Source of the DNA: Zanthoxylum bungeanum
Lineage: Eukaryota > Streptophyta > Magnoliopsida > Sapindales > Rutaceae
Reading direction: 5' to 3'
DNA: 64,000 bases
Assembly: GCA_019454045.1 (NCBI GenBank)
Contig: SKCR01033448.1
Coordinates: forward strand, 310,001-374,000
Every line of letters starts with the position of its first letter. Position 1 is the first letter of the stretch. Shown piece after piece: positions 30,466 to 42,975 of the stretch. A program made the translations under genes and the position numbers. A model generated the notes under the pieces. That model saw only the letters and a list, made by a program, of their open reading frames with translations. It was not told the DNA's origin and ran no database searches.

Positions 30466-32090
30466 ATGGAAAGAAGTCAACCCCTAAATTGTCCCCCATT
30501 CTTTTATGGGACATAATATTTACATTGAAAGGTTCGCATGAGAGCTTTCATGAAATCCTTAGATGAGAGAGTCTGGATGATAGTAGAGTACGGGTGGAAA
30601 CCTCCCGTGGTTATGATTGATAGGGTTTCTTCCCCTAAAGATAAACTGACCTGGACTAAAGATGAATTTGATGCTAGCAACAGGAACAACAAGGCAATTA
30701 ATGTCATTCATGGTGCTGTTTGCTCTACTGAATTTATGAGAATTTTCATGTGTGAAATAGCCAAGGATGCTTGGGATATCCTTCAGACTGTGTATGAGGG
30801 CACACTGTCTGTTAAAAATAATAGACTCCAGGATCTTGCTACTAGGTTTGAGGTCGCCAGAATGAAGGATGATGAAACATTTGATGAATTTTATGTTGAG
30901 ATTAACAATATTGTTAACTCAAGCTTTAACCTAGGTGAGACTATTTCTACTAGTATGATAGTTATGAAAATCCTTAGATCCATACCTGACAAGTTCCTAC
31001 CTAAGATCACCGCCATCGAGGAAAGCAATGATCTCGATCTTCTTAAACTAGATGACCTCATAGGAAAACTGTAGGTATATGAGAAGAAACTTCCTGGTTA
31101 TAAAAAGCCCAAAACCATAGCGATGAAGACCGCGAATGAAGTTGCTTATGATTCGTCTAGCGATGATGATAGTGATAATCTCACGGATCATGATTTGGCA
31201 ATATTTGAAAAAAAATTTAAAATTTCTTAAGCTTAAGAAGAATGGTCGTGATAGGGATATGAAGGATATGCCTAGAGAGAGTAGGCATAGTCTGAGAGAG
31301 TCTAGAGATGATATGGGTAGCGAACCCCGTGGTATTCAATACCATGAGTGTGAAGGGTTTTGACACATTAGATCTGAGTGTCTCACTTACCTAAAATCTA
31401 AGGGTAAGAAAGCCATGACAACCTCACTTAGTGATTCAGAAGGTGGCTATACTTCTGATGAGTCTCCTAAAGATAAGATAAATTTTATGGCCTTTGTTGC
31501 TAGCGTTTCTGGGGAGAGAGAAGATAATGTTAGTGATGTTGATTCAGAATTATCTCACGATGAATATGTAGTTGAAGATAGTCTTCAGATATCCTACATC
31601 GAATTGTTCAATGAGAGCCTAGCTATCAAGAAGACGAACATAGAGGTTAATAAGAGGCTGAAATAAGTGGAGCTAGAAAAGAACGAAGCTCAAGCTAAGT
31701 TTGAGCAGAGCCTTTTAATGATAGATGACATTGAGAAGAGGAATAAAGTCGTAGTTGATAGAGTCCAATCCTTAGAAACTGAACTTGAAGATGATAGAAC
31801 CCAATTGTCTGTATTTTCTAGTAGGAATAATAAAATAGACCGCATGTTAGGGATTACTGTTGAGTCAAAATATGACAAGACGTCATCGTCTAAAGCTGTG
31901 CCAATTCCTCCTAAACGTGACTTAGGTAAGAAACCTGTTGAATGTGTGATTTCTAATTATGTTCCTCATCTTGTGTCCCAACCTCAATCCAAAGGTGTTG
32001 TGGGTAAACCTCACTCTCATCCGAGGTTTGTGCTTGTATGCTATCACTGTGGCAAGACATGACACATTAGGCCTAAGTGCTTCATGTTGC
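30466..32090 (+). pseudogene. Sirevirus-like Gag with zinc knuckles
   Basis: ATG at 30466 opens MERSQPLNCPPFF, then two in-frame stops precede VRMRAFMKSLDERVWMIVEYGW, the usual Sirevirus Gag start. The 178-codon frame 30538-31074 covers the UBN2-like capsid, including FDASNRNNKAINVIHGAV, DAWDILQTVYEG and RLQDLATRFE. After several stops there is a degenerate knuckle (HECEGF*HIRSEC, about 31342), an acidic SDSEGG region, a long coiled-coil-like segment (about 31600-31850) and a second knuckle CYHCGKT*HIRPKC (about 32040). Two knuckles separated by an acidic/coiled-coil region is Sirevirus-like. Protease, integrase and RT are missing apart from a possible KVWVWK near 32250. Confidence 0.82.
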
Positions 32091-33080
32091 ATAAATAAAA
32101 GAAAAGGCCTAAGAATTTGTCACATAGATTTGATTCTTTAAATCTAATTTCTCAAGTTTTTGCACTAACTAAACATACATTTTTCCTTAGTGAGAAACTT
32201 GCTTTGTTGACTAGGAATACTCAGATGGATAAGATTCCTAAGAAAGTTTGGGTGTGGAAGTAAGATAACTTCTCATCTACTTTTGAGTGCCTTGATCCTC
32301 AAAGGCATGATGTGAGTGCACTTCGGTGTAACTCTTCTAAGAAGTTGAATTTTATTTCCCCATTGCATATGTGTGTGCGTGTGTTTTTCTATTTTTGCAC
32401 GTCTATTTTTTACCTTATATGGGGGTGTGTGTGTTGTTCTTTGTTTTTGTCCCTTGATATATATGATGGAAATCCGAACATAAATTTCATAGCCGATTTT
32501 GAATGGACGGTAGTATGATCTACACTCGAGATACAACTCCACGTACCATTGGATATTGACAAGCCGTGTTGTGTCTTTACTTTTTTTTGTCAAAAAAACT
32601 GAAAAATAAAAAAACAATATATATAAAATAAAAAGACCAATTTTTTTTTTTGGCCTGTTAGAGCATGAAAATCGTGTTCATGTGATCCTGATATGTAGGA
32701 TATATGGTTATGCATGTCTCATGTGTTTTTATTTTTTTAATGCTCTATGTGCATGAGTGTGTGTGATAAAAACCCTTGGTATATCTTGTGCTTACATTTC
32801 ACATACACGTTTTTATTGTTGTCAAGGCTTGGTAGTATGTATGAGTTTTTGGACAGCAATCTAATTTCCACCATACTTTGCTCACTAAATTGTGTGATCT
32901 TTGACTAGATGACCTTGTGCTATCACCTTGTAAAAGTAAAAAAAAAAATATTTTACATGAGTCTCAAATGCAAAAGAGTCAATGAGCCAAATTCAAAAGA
33001 TAAGGGCAAAAACCATTCTTCGAAAGAGTATTTATTTATGAGCTCATTATATTTCTGGGGGAAATTTTATGGCATGCAAC
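32091..33080 (+). other. Degenerate remainder of Sirevirus-like element plus a shared noncoding block
   Basis: No coding sequence after about 32280. At 32465-32560 a ~90-nt block (GATGGAAATCCGAACATAAA ... GGACGGTAGTATGATCT ... ACTCCACGTACCA) is closely similar to two blocks in the 3.1-kb LTR at 54270 and 55460. A purine stretch TTTCTGGGGGAAATTT (about 33051) lies just before the second Athila element inserts. The integrase-to-RT part of the host element has been deleted. Confidence 0.55.
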
Positions 33081-34386
33081 TGATAAGTGCGGTTTATACC
33101 TACTTATTCCTGCATTCTTAGATTACTATTTTGTTAGATTCCGTATCATTTTAATATATTTTGTAGTTTCTTTTATGTTTTATTGATAGAAATCATTGAA
33201 GAATGGATCTTGGAGCAATTGGACTTGTTTTGGGACCTTAAGAACGCATCGGAAGCATGCGAGAGAGCAAAATATGCAGAAATCACAATCCTGAAATTTT
33301 GGCCTGGCGTTGCGACGCCCAGACATGATCCATATATGATTCCCGAGAGTTCAGCATCGCAATGCCACTTGCGGCGTCGCGACGCTACGACAGATGTCCA
33401 GAATCTTCAGTTTTCAGTGTTCTACACTTATAAGGACTTCATGACTTCCCTATAAATACATAAGCTCGTCCAAAACCCTAAAAGGGAGACTAATACACAA
33501 CTCAAGACTAAAAATACATATTTTAGAGAGATCACAAGAAGAAGATTGAAGAACGACAATGAGAGATGAAGGCGGTGACGTCCAAAGACGAAGGGATTTG
33601 ATTCGGGTTTAATATTCTAGTTTCTTTCTTCAACTCTAATGATTTCTATTAGATTCATGACCATGTTTTCATTGTTTTATTATTTGGTCATGAACTAACT
33701 CTATTATTCTAGTTGATGATGTACCCGATGCTTGAACCTATGTGTTGTTTGCCAAATTGATTATAATAAAATTTTAATTCAATTTATTTATATTCTCTTG
33801 TGTTTAATGCTTCTAGTTTGTTGGCCATAAATTAAGATGATGAATGTTTAGATTCTATCGCTCGGGAGAGAGGATTTTGAATAGGATCTAGAGAATATAA
33901 CCTAAGAGATTTGTAGAGTTCGGGTGAATCTATAATCCATTTGAAGTCGTTAACAAAGAATCACAAAATGTAATGAGTTGTTAATTATTAGATTTTTATA
34001 CGGATATCGAAGTCTGTAATTGATAACATATTCACTCGGCACTCGAGAGAGGCAGTTAGAATAATTTAGGGTTCTTGGCTTATAAACAATGCAACTGAAT
34101 AAGAATTGATTGACAAAACAAATATATAAGGGATAGCTAGGTAAAATCAGACTCTAGAATCTCTCTCATATTGATCTTTTCTAAATTTAACATTTTCATA
34201 TTTTTCTTATTTAGTTTATTTAGTTTTAGATTCAAATTATTTTAAATTGCTTCTAAATAAAGTTAGGTTTACTTTATTGTACTTAGTGTGAGTTGAATAC
34301 AATCCATGTGTGTTCGACACTCTTTCACTTATCTTTACTAAAATTTGACACCGTACACTTGCTGTACGATATAAAATATCGCAACA
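33081..34386 (+). repeat. 5' LTR of second Athila family (1306 bp)
   Basis: TGATAAGTGCGG...AATATCGCAACA, repeated from 40364 to 41222. Outside the first two bases it shows no general similarity to the other Athila LTRs here, except for two palindromes, GGCGTTGCGACGCC (33306-33319) and GCGTCGCGACGC (33374-33385), upstream of TATAAATA (33451-33458). Confidence 0.92.
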
Positions 34387-34392
34387 AGTTTT

Positions 34393-34410
34393 TGACGCTA
34401 TTGCTGGGGA
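34393..34410 (+). promoter_or_regulatory. Degenerate PBS (tRNA-Asp type)
   Basis: TGACGCTATTGCTGGGGA differs at several positions from the TGGCGCCGTTGCCGGGGA seen at 8295. Spacing after the LTR is comparable. Confidence 0.75.
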
Positions 34411-34646
34411 TTTTTAATTTAATTCAAATTAATACTATTACCAAATAACCTTAGCTTTAATTTAGATTTTTATTTTTATTTTTATTACTATTTTTTTGTT
34501 ATTATTTTTATTTTGGTACTTTTTCTTGTCTTTCTGTGCTTCAGTGAATGCGAAGATCCACAAGTCTTGACTCGCTTCTGTTTGATCCAGAAATAGAAAG
34601 AACAACAAGGATACTAAGGAAAGAAAGGAAATTTGAGAAATAAACA

Positions 34647-36241
34647 ATGGCGGCTGAAAATATATAGAACAACCCACGCCATTTGGCAATCAGAGATCAT
34701 TTTAAACCGGTTATTGACGATAATTATTCTGGGATTGCGCACCCACCAATCAATGCCAATAACTTTGAGCTAAAACCTGCATTTATCAACATGGTGTAAA
34801 AGAACCAATTTGGGAGTTCAGCTGTAGAGAATCCCAACGTGCATTTACGAATGTTCTTGGAGATGATAGATACAATAAAGATAAATAGAGTCACTAAAGA
34901 GACCATCAGTCTATGCTTGTTCCCATTCTCTTTAAGGGATAAAACAAGGGGTTGGTTGTAATCTATTCCGACGGGGAGCATCATGACATGGCAAGATATG
35001 GCTACAACATTTCTTGCGAGGTTCTTTCTACCAGCTAAATCAGCGCAATTGAGAACATAAATTAGCATATTTAGGCAATTGGAGATTGCGAATCTGAATG
35101 AGGCCTGGGAGCGCTTTAAAGACCTACTTAGGAGGTACCCACAACATAATTTTGAAGACTGGATTTAGATTTAGTTACTCTACAATGGGTTGAATGGTCC
35201 AAACATGACCATGGTCGATGTAGCTGCTGGAGGAATTCTGTTCAAGAAATCTGTTGAAGATGCCTATGTTTTATTAAAGGAGATGACCATCAATTACTTC
35301 CAATGGCCAAACGAACGCACTACTGTGCCTAAGGTGACTGGTATATAAGAGGTGGATCCTATTGTTGCACTTACAACTCAAATGTCATCCCTCACGACCC
35401 ATCTAGTAGCATTGACCAATCAACATGGCTAACCATCTATTGAAATTGCTGCTGTTAATAGAATGATCTTACCTGACGGAGGATATGAGCAAGTCCAATA
35501 TGTGAACAATCAGAGCTTCAACAACTATAGAGGCAATCCTATGCCTAACTATTACCATCTGAACTTGTCATATGCCAATACAGAGAATGTATTGCAACCT
35601 CCTACTGGCTATAATAATCAAAGAGCTGAGTAGAAACTTTCCTTAGAAGACCTTATGAGCACGTTTGTTGTTAAAACTTCAGAGAGGTTTGAGAAGAATG
35701 AGTCAAGGTTGAATAACAATGAAACACATATGGGCAATATAGGGGCAACGATGAAGTCCTTAGAAGTGAAGATTGGGAAAATTGATTCTTCCATGGTAAT
35801 CATTAGAAATGAGTGTTTCCTAGTAATACTGAAGTGAAACCCAAAAAGCAGTGCCAAGCCATAACCCTCAGGAGCGGAAAAGAGACTAAAGATACCTTTC
35901 AGGACCAAGACAGTCAAGGCGAAGAAGCAGCAATTAAAGAGGAAACAGTGATAAAATAAGAGAACAATGAAGTAGTTCCTCCATATAAGTCACCTCATAT
36001 CCCAAAGACACATTTGCCATACCCTCAGCGCTTTCAAAAGAAGAAGTTGAAAGCTTAGTTTGCCAAGTTTATAGATATCTTTAAGAAGATCCATATAAAC
36101 ATCCCATTCGCAGATGCTTTAGAACAAATGACAAATTATGTGAAGTTTATGAAGGGGATGATGTCTAAGAAGAGGAAGCTGGCTAATTTTGAAACAGTAG
36201 CACTCACATAAGAGTGTAGTGCCATAATACAGAAGAAGCTC
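34647..36241 (+). pseudogene. Athila Gag (second family), up to protease
   Basis: Translating across stops gives HFKPVIDDNYSGIAHPPINA, NNFELKPAFINMV, LFPFSLRDKTRGWL, TTFLARFFLPAK, LNEAWERFKDLLRRYPQHN and DVAAGGILFKKS, then HLPYPQRFQKKKLKA and FIDIFKKIHINIPFADALEQ. These are the Athila Gag blocks in order, each matching the copy at 8.7-10.1 kb. At least eight stops or frame changes make it dead. The reading IIQKKL at the end is continued at 38187 once the inserted solo LTR is removed. Confidence 0.85.
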
Positions 36242-38181
36242 TGATGAGTGGTATTTATATCACTATTTCCCACTCATTTGACCTAATGTTTTGTATTGTT
36301 TCTCGAGATTTATGAACGTTTTGATGTGTTTTGTTGTTATTTTGCAGATAAATAAAGTTTGGACAGCACTGGAAGCAATTTGGGACAAAACCGGTCAAAA
36401 ATACGTCAACTGGAATAATTTCATCTTCTGCGCGTCGCGCCGCGCATAGTCTTGGCGTCGCGACGCCCCGTCTGCACCAAAGTTACTAAAATGCGCCGTG
36501 GTCAACGGGTCAACAATTTGAAAAGTTTGACTTTGCTAACGTGCGCCGTGCCACGTGTCAACATCACAACGGACTTGCTAACGTGCGCCGGATGCCACGT
36601 GTCACCCATCCAACGGTGCCGACAGTTGCCGACAGTGACATCAGCATGACGTCAGCAATGACGTCATGAACAGTGCCACATCATCAGTCTGACGTAAGCA
36701 ATGACGTCATGAACAGTGCCACGTCATCGGATAAGATTTGAGCCGTCGAACCAGCAAGTGACACGTGTCCACTGTAGCTGGCGTCGCGACGCGCGCTATA
36801 CTCCCAGCGTCGCGACGCCCACCCCTTACTGACGCCTATAAATTGAGCTCGAGATTTCAGAATTCAATGTACCAACCTCTCTCTTCAAATCTTTCTAAAG
36901 AGAGAGTTTCTCTCTCTAAAAGTCTTTAGTTTTTACTTTTTTTAGTTTTGTAAATAATTTTTAATTACTTTTTGTAATAATAGTAATTTAATTTTTACTT
37001 TTTACTTTCTTTTACAGTTTTTACTATTTACTATTTACTTTTTTACAGTTTTTACTATTTACCGTGATGAGGTAATTTCCTTATGTTCGGGTGAAAGGTA
37101 ATTTCTTTTACTATTACTATTTAGATTAATCTCCCTTAAAAATAATATATTTACTATTTAAATTGGACTTAATCAGGATACCGCCAGATTGGTCGGTTGG
37201 TTAATAAAACTTATATTCCGCCTTTATGGCTGGTTATTTTGGTTCCGCCTTTATGGCTGGTTATTTTGGTTCCGCCTTTATGGCTGGTTGATATTAATCA
37301 CAAGTTTCTATATTATTTTAATGGGAGATATCTAAATAAGTAATAGTAGGAATAATTCCTTTTACCCTAACATTTTATTTTATTTTACTTTTCAGTATTT
37401 TTATTTTATGTCTTTTATTTTTATGTTTTTATTAGTCCTAGTTATGTGTTAGTTATCTAGGGGTTGTGATGATTTTTAATATCACTAGTTTATAAGGGAT
37501 TATTTTATAGTTTGGGTAATTTATAGGTTTACTTATTAAGTCTTAAGCTTAAAGCTTCTTATTGTCTGATCACCAATAAGATTGATATGGTAAACTTAAA
37601 ATGAACTAGACATAGGGATTTTAGGTTTAAGGCCTTAGATTCAATAGCTCACGATCTTCCTTGAGGATAGATAACCCTTTAATAGATTTCCTTACAGGAT
37701 AGGAATATACCTGTCGGGCGGGGGTAGCCATAATTGGAACTTAGACTTAATGAATCCAGGTAATGTGGTTGACATAGGAATATGGTTCAATTGGGTTATA
37801 CTGTGTATTTGTAGTTGACCGTCGGAAGAGGCTTTTACATAATTTAGTGTTCCAGGTTAGTAAACTGATTTATTACACAAACTTAAAATATTCACTTCAT
37901 CTTTTATATGATATTAAAAGAATTCACAACCTTAAGAACTTTGTGTCTTTTATTTTCCTTAGTATTTTCTTTTATCTTTTTATTTATTTATTTAGCAAAT
38001 CTTCAATCAACCAAATCAATCAAGCAATCAATTCCATTCTCCCTTTTAATTAGATATTTGTAAATAAATAGATTCAATAATTAATAACAACAGTAGGAAT
38101 TAAGTCCTCGTGGGATCGATATTTTTATACTACTTGAACGATACGTGCGCTTGCGTTATACGTGTGTGTTTACGCCGGTCA
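36242..38181 (+). mobile_element. Solo LTR of a family close to the LOG-bearing Athila (1940 bp)
   Basis: TGATGAGTGG...TTACGCCGGTCA with perfect duplication AGCTC (36237-36241, 38182-38186). Clearly related to the LTRs at 6243 and 13796 but diverged and lacking some repeats. U3 has three GCGTCGCGACGC palindromes (36455-36466, 36781-36792, 36807-36818), CCACGTGTC sites, a ~60-bp duplicated block with TGACGTCA motifs, and TATAAATT (36837). No internal region: a solo LTR inserted into the protease gene of the second Athila element. Confidence 0.94.
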
Positions 38182-38186
38182 AGCTC

Positions 38187-38940
38187 CCTCCAAAGTTGAA
38201 GGATCTCGACAGCTTTACCATACCATGCACTATTGGGAATCGATATTTTGGTAAGACGCTATGTGATTTGGGTGTAAGTATAAATCCCATGCCCTTATCC
38301 ATCTACAAACAGTTAGGCATAGGTGAGTCGAAGCCATCATAGTTACATTACAGCTAGCATATAGATCCATCACCTACCCGAAAGGGATAATAGAAGATGT
38401 GTTGGTTAAGGTGGATACGTTCTACTTTCCTGCTGACTTGCTTGTTCTTGATATGGAGGAGGACCATGAAGTCTCAATCATCATTGGGAGACCTTTCTTG
38501 GCAGTAGGCAGAGCGATCATTGATGTGCAGAAAGGTGAATTGAAAATGGGATTTCAAGATGAAGAGGTCACCTTCAGTGTTTTCAAAGCTATATCGAGTC
38601 CTCAAGGTGATATGGAATATCACATGGTAGATATTGTAGAGAAGAGAGTTGCAAACACGCAGGGTGAATCAATATTTCAGCATCATATGAGCATAATGCA
38701 GCCGTGCATAAAATAAAATTCTCCACAGCCAATCCTGAAATCGATCTCAAAGCACCACAAAAAGAGGAAATCAAGAGTCAGTGTTCACTTGAAGATGATC
38801 ACTGGATAGCTAAAAAGGTAGTCAAGCCAAGTTTTCCATATGTGCAGTTAAAAATTTCAACCATCAGTAGACCCTGGGGGCCATCCATGGATAAATTACC
38901 ACAGTCTGCCAAGCTATTTTTTTCATGTTATAACAACTGA
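38187..38940 (+). pseudogene. Athila protease (second family)
   Basis: Continues the Gag frame: PPKLKDLDSFTIPCTIGNRY, then LCDLGVSINPMPLSIYKQLG (catalytic D-L-G) and, after stops near 38340-38395, VLVKVDTFYFPADLLVLDME, SIIIGRPFLAVGRAIIDVQKG. Here the I-I-G-R-P-F motif is intact, unlike the copy at 10.4 kb. Stops between the two halves and loss of RT/IN downstream make it non-functional. Confidence 0.85.
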
Positions 38941-40363
38941 TGGATACCAAAGAAGAAGGCATATGAGACTACCTGATCCGCTGCATTGAAGCCACCATGA
39001 CCATTTGGGTGGTTGCGTTTGGCTGAAGACATTAAACTTAGTGCTAGTGGGGAGGCAACCCTTGCATTTTTTTTATTTTTATTTCCTTTATTTTATTTTT
39101 ATTTTATTGTGTGATATTTTCTTGTTTAATAGTTTCATGTGTATTTATGCAGGTATTAGCGCAAACCACACAGCCCGCACAACCAAATTCTGACTTGCAG
39201 GAGCCTGATCAACTCCATGCACGATAATGTTGTTCTTTACTTTTATTTCTTTATGTTTATCTTACATTGAGGACAATGCAAGTTTTAAGTTTGGGGGTAT
39301 GTGCATGTAGTGATAGTTCTTGTGTGCATGTAGTGATATTCCTGCTAATTTTAAAAAAAAATTGGGTTTTTAATCCTTGATAGTAAAACATAAGTCTAAT
39401 GATGAATTTTGTTTGCTTTTGATGAAATCTTAAGAAATGATGAGTGACCAATTGACTATTATCTTATGCCTTGAGTAGGTGATATAGGTTAGACTCGTAA
39501 GTATTTAACAATAGGTTTTTAGCAGTAAGAACCTAAGTAATTGACAAAGTGACTAGTTGAAGAAATTGCTTGCCGACGAATGATCGTTTGCTTAGATGTC
39601 TATCTCGAATTGCTAGTGTTATGATGTATGGTATGGTTAAAAATAAAAGAAGAAGAAAAAAATGACTGAAAAAGAATGAAAGCAAGAGAAAAAAATGAAA
39701 AAGAAGTTAAACCACCTATAACCGATAAGCGTGAAACTATCCATGGGCGGGTGTTAGGACCACCATGAGGAGAAATGCTACCTTAAAGGATAGGTGTGTT
39801 GAAAAAAATTGAAAGAAGAAAAAAAATCATACCATACGAAGCAAAGAAAGGCAATTACATAGTACTTTTGAGATATCTAGGTTTGTTTGACTCATCGGAT
39901 CTAAATATTTGAGACGAAATCATTGAGTTGACTTACTTAAGAGTCGAGCTGTGACTGAACCTTTACACACACACACACTTTGAGTCTGTCTTAGATGATT
40001 TATTCAAGAAATTGGATTTAAGTTGCATTGAGTACTTTGAAGGTTCTCTGTTTTCATTGATAGACATTCTTTGAGGACAATATTATGCGTAACTACCGAG
40101 ACTATTTTATTTGATTTTTATATTTTCACATGATTGCATGTGTGTGAATGATATTTGTTGGTGTCGTCGCTGTAAGCCCTCACGAGAGTATAACTAGTCC
40201 ACTATGGCCATCAAGAGGTTTAAAGGCTTATTGCATACGCTAAATGCAATCGTGATCCCTATGAAAGTGGCCTAGTTAACTTAGTTAATTTTATTACTTT
40301 ACTTTGTTTATTTTTATTTAGTATTTTCTTCGGGACTAGAAAAATCCTAAGTTTAGGGGTGTT
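38941..40363 (+). other. 3' noncoding region of second Athila element with polypurine tract
   Basis: Contains the conserved TTAAACTTAGTGCTAG...GGAGGCAACCC motif (39029-39061), a hairpin CATTG-AGGA-CAATG (39265-39278) followed by AAGTTTGGGGGT, an (AC)n run (about 39966-39981), the conserved block 40169-40285 with hairpin TTGCAT-ACGCTAA-ATGCAA (40231-40249), and the terminal polypurine tract GTTTAGGGGTGTT (40351-40363). No coding sequence was recognised. Confidence 0.75.
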
Positions 40364-41222
40364 TGATAAGTGCGGTTTATACCCACTTATTCCTGCATTC
40401 TCAGCTTACTATTTTATTAGATTCCATGTCATTTTAATATATTTTGTAGTTTCTTTTATGTTTTATTGATATGAAGCATTGGAAAATGGATCTTGGATAA
40501 ATTGGACTTATTTTGGGACCTTAAGGACGCATCGAAAGCACGTGGGAGAGCAAAATACACAGAAATCACAATCTTGAAATTTTGGCCTGGCGTCGCGACG
40601 CCCAGACAGGATCCATACATGATTCCCGAGAGTTCAGCGTTGCAAATCCACTTGCGGCGTCGCGACGCTACGACAGATGTCCAGAATCTTCAGTTTTCAG
40701 TGTTCTACACGCATAAGGATTCCAAGACTTCCCTTTAAATACATAAGCTAGTCCAAAATCCTAAAAGGGAGACTAATACACAACTCATGACTAAAAATAC
40801 ATATTTTAGAGAGATCACAAGAAGAAGATTGAAGAACGACAATGAGAGATGAAAGCGGTGACGTCCGAATACGAAGAGATTTGATTCGGGTTTAATATTC
40901 TAGTTTCTTTCTTCAACTCTAATTATTTCTATTAGGTTCATGACCATGCTTTCATTGTTTTATTATTTGGTCATGAACTAACTCTATTATTCTAGAGGAT
41001 GATGTACCAAATGCTTGAACCTATGTGTTGTTTGCCAAATTGATTATTATAAAATTTTAATTCAATTTATTTATATTCTCTTGTGTTTAATGCTTCTAGT
41101 TTGTTGGCCACAAATTAAGATGATGAATGTTTAGAATCTATCGCTCGGGAGAGGGGATTTTGAATATGATATATAGAATATAACTTAGGAGATTTGTAGA
41201 GTTCGGGAGAATCTATAATCCC
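40364..41222 (+). repeat. 3' LTR of second Athila family, truncated (859 bp)
   Basis: Matches 33081-33937 and stops at ...GAATCTATAATCC. It carries intact palindromes GGCGTCGCGACGCC (40589-40602) and GCGTCGCGACGC (40657-40668). The TATA has decayed to TTTAAATA (about 40735). About 450 bp of the LTR 3' end is missing. Confidence 0.9.
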
Positions 41223-41237
41223 TAATCTATGGGATTT

Positions 41238-41371
41238 TCAATTGCCTCCCTAAACTTGTCCCTTTGATAAATTTTAATTCCAACTTTTACAATCCTAACA
41301 ATTTAGTCCTTAAATTTTCAACACCCATAATTATTAAATTAAAATTGGGAAAAATAAATTGGGTTGTTACA
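41238..41371 (-). repeat. Tekay 3' LTR remnant (~134 bp)
   Basis: Nearly identical to 57970-58102 and ends GGTTGTTACA. The adjacent ACTCTCTCACCCTTAA (41372-41387) is the reverse complement of a polypurine tract. It begins abruptly next to the truncated Athila LTR, marking a deletion junction at about 41222-41238. Confidence 0.85.
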
Positions 41372-41387
41372 ACTCTCTCACCCTTAA

Positions 41388-42650
41388 AAGAAATTTCGTC
41401 ATCGAGATTCATATACCTGAGGGTGAAAACAAGTGAGGATATTTATTCTGTATGTCTTCCTCACGCTCCCAAGTAGCTTCTGCTTTCGAGTGTTTACCCC
41501 TTAGGACTTTCACCAACGAAATCTTCATGTTTCTCAGTTGTCTCAACTCTCTGGCTAGAATTCCCACTTGTTCTTCTGCATATGTGAAGTCTTCTCTCAA
41601 CTCAACTGGTTGTTCCTGCAAAATGTGTGAAGGATCTGATCTATACTTCCTCAACATGGACACATGTGAAACATTGTGAATCTTTGACAACTCTGGTGCA
41701 ATGCTAATTTGTAAGCAATTGGTCCAATTCGCTCCACGATCTTATATGGCCCAATAAACCGAGGACTCAATTTCCCTTTCTTTCCAAATCTCATGACACT
41801 CTTCCAAGGAGAAACCTTCAAAAATACCTTATCTTCGACCTGGTACTCGATGTATTTCCTATTTAGATATATGTAGCTCTTTTGTCTATCTTGAGCTGTC
41901 TTCAAATTTGATATGATCACTTCTACCTTATCAACAGTAATATGAACAATCTCAGGACCTAAGAGTTTCCTCTCATCTGCTTCATCCCAATATACAAGAG
42001 TCCTACATTTCCTTCCATATAATGCCTCATAAGGTGCCATGCCCAAACTAGCATGGTAACTGTTATTGTAGGCAAACTCCATCAATGATAGATGCTGATC
42101 CCAACTACCTCTGAATTCCATAACACAAGCTCTCAACATATCACATGTTTGAGGATGAAAAGAAGTACTGAACTTCACTTTAGTGCCCAAAGCCTCTTGT
42201 AGACTTGGCTAGAATCTGGAGGTAAATCTCGGATCTCTGTCTGATACGATCGACACCGGAGCTCCATAAAGTCTCACTATCTCATCAACATAGAGATTTG
42301 CTAACTTGTTCAGAGAATAATCTACTCTGACAGGTAGAAAATGAGCTGATTTAGTCAATCTGTCAACAATCACCCATAATGAATCATGTCATTTCTTCGT
42401 ACGAGGCAATCCTGACACGAAGTCCATAGTGATGTGTTCCCACTTCCACTCGGGAATAGAAAGCGACTGCAAAGTACCCGCAGGATGCTAGTGTTCTGCT
42501 TTAATCTGCTGACACACTAAACACTTTGATACAAATTCTGCTATCTTCTTCTTCATGCCTTTCCACCAATAATTCTCTTTAAGATTTCTATACATCTTAG
42601 TACTGTCTGGATACATAGAATATGCAGAACAATGAGATTCTTCCATAATC
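41388..42650 (-). pseudogene. Tekay integrase with C-terminal chromodomain
   Basis: The minus strand encodes, N to C: an HHCC zinc end (CLVCQQ-KAEH), MDFVSGLPR (first Asp), DSLWVIVDRLTKSAHFLPV, YGAPVSIVSDRDPRFTSRF (second Asp), FSTSFHPQT, EFAYNNSYHASLGMAPYEAL, the GPY-type module SPRFIGPYKIVERIGPIAYK, and finally VKVLRGKHSKAEATWEREED, the Tekay-type chromodomain that can direct integration to marked chromatin. Stops (e.g. after KAEH, before DSLW and at 42210) and the T-C-D-M-L-R replacement of the usual Q-T-E-R-T show decay. Confidence 0.87.
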
Positions 42651-42959
42651 TCTCTCTTCAAGTTCTCAACTTCAGGTACAAATAATCTATTTCTGAGAAT
42701 TGAGGCAAGCGAATCTTCAAACTAAATAAGAATATGGTTCCCTTCAAAAGGTTCCCCGACATAAGAATTAACCTCCTCATTAACTGGAGGTTCCCTAGAA
42801 TGTTGGCCAACATCTGCTATCCTATGCATATAGACTCGACCTACACCTCAAACTCTGAAAAGTAGAAGCATTTAAAACACATGGAAGATACCAACTGCTA
42901 ATAGACAGAGAATAACTAATCGAGTAGAAGAAAGGTCTACAGAATCTATGAACCTAGTC

Positions 42960-42970
42960 CTCTGATACCA
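42960..42970 (-). promoter_or_regulatory. Tekay primer binding site (tRNA-iMet)
   Basis: CTCTGATACCA on the plus strand (TGGTATCAGAG on the element strand), five bases inside the LTR start at 42976. Confidence 0.85.
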
Positions 42971-42975
42971 TTAAA

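Larger units (their letters stand above)
33081..41222 (+). mobile_element. Athila-like element, second family, 3' end truncated
   Basis: 5' LTR 33081-34386, degenerate tRNA-Asp PBS (34393-34410), gag and protease relics (34647-36241, 38187-38716), conserved Athila motif (39029-39061), 3' noncoding region, polypurine tract and partial 3' LTR from 40364. RT, RNase H and integrase are absent here too. A solo LTR related to the other Athila family (36242-38181, duplication AGCTC) splits the protease region. The right end is lost at about 41222, where Tekay LTR sequence begins, so no target duplication can be scored. Confidence 0.9.
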
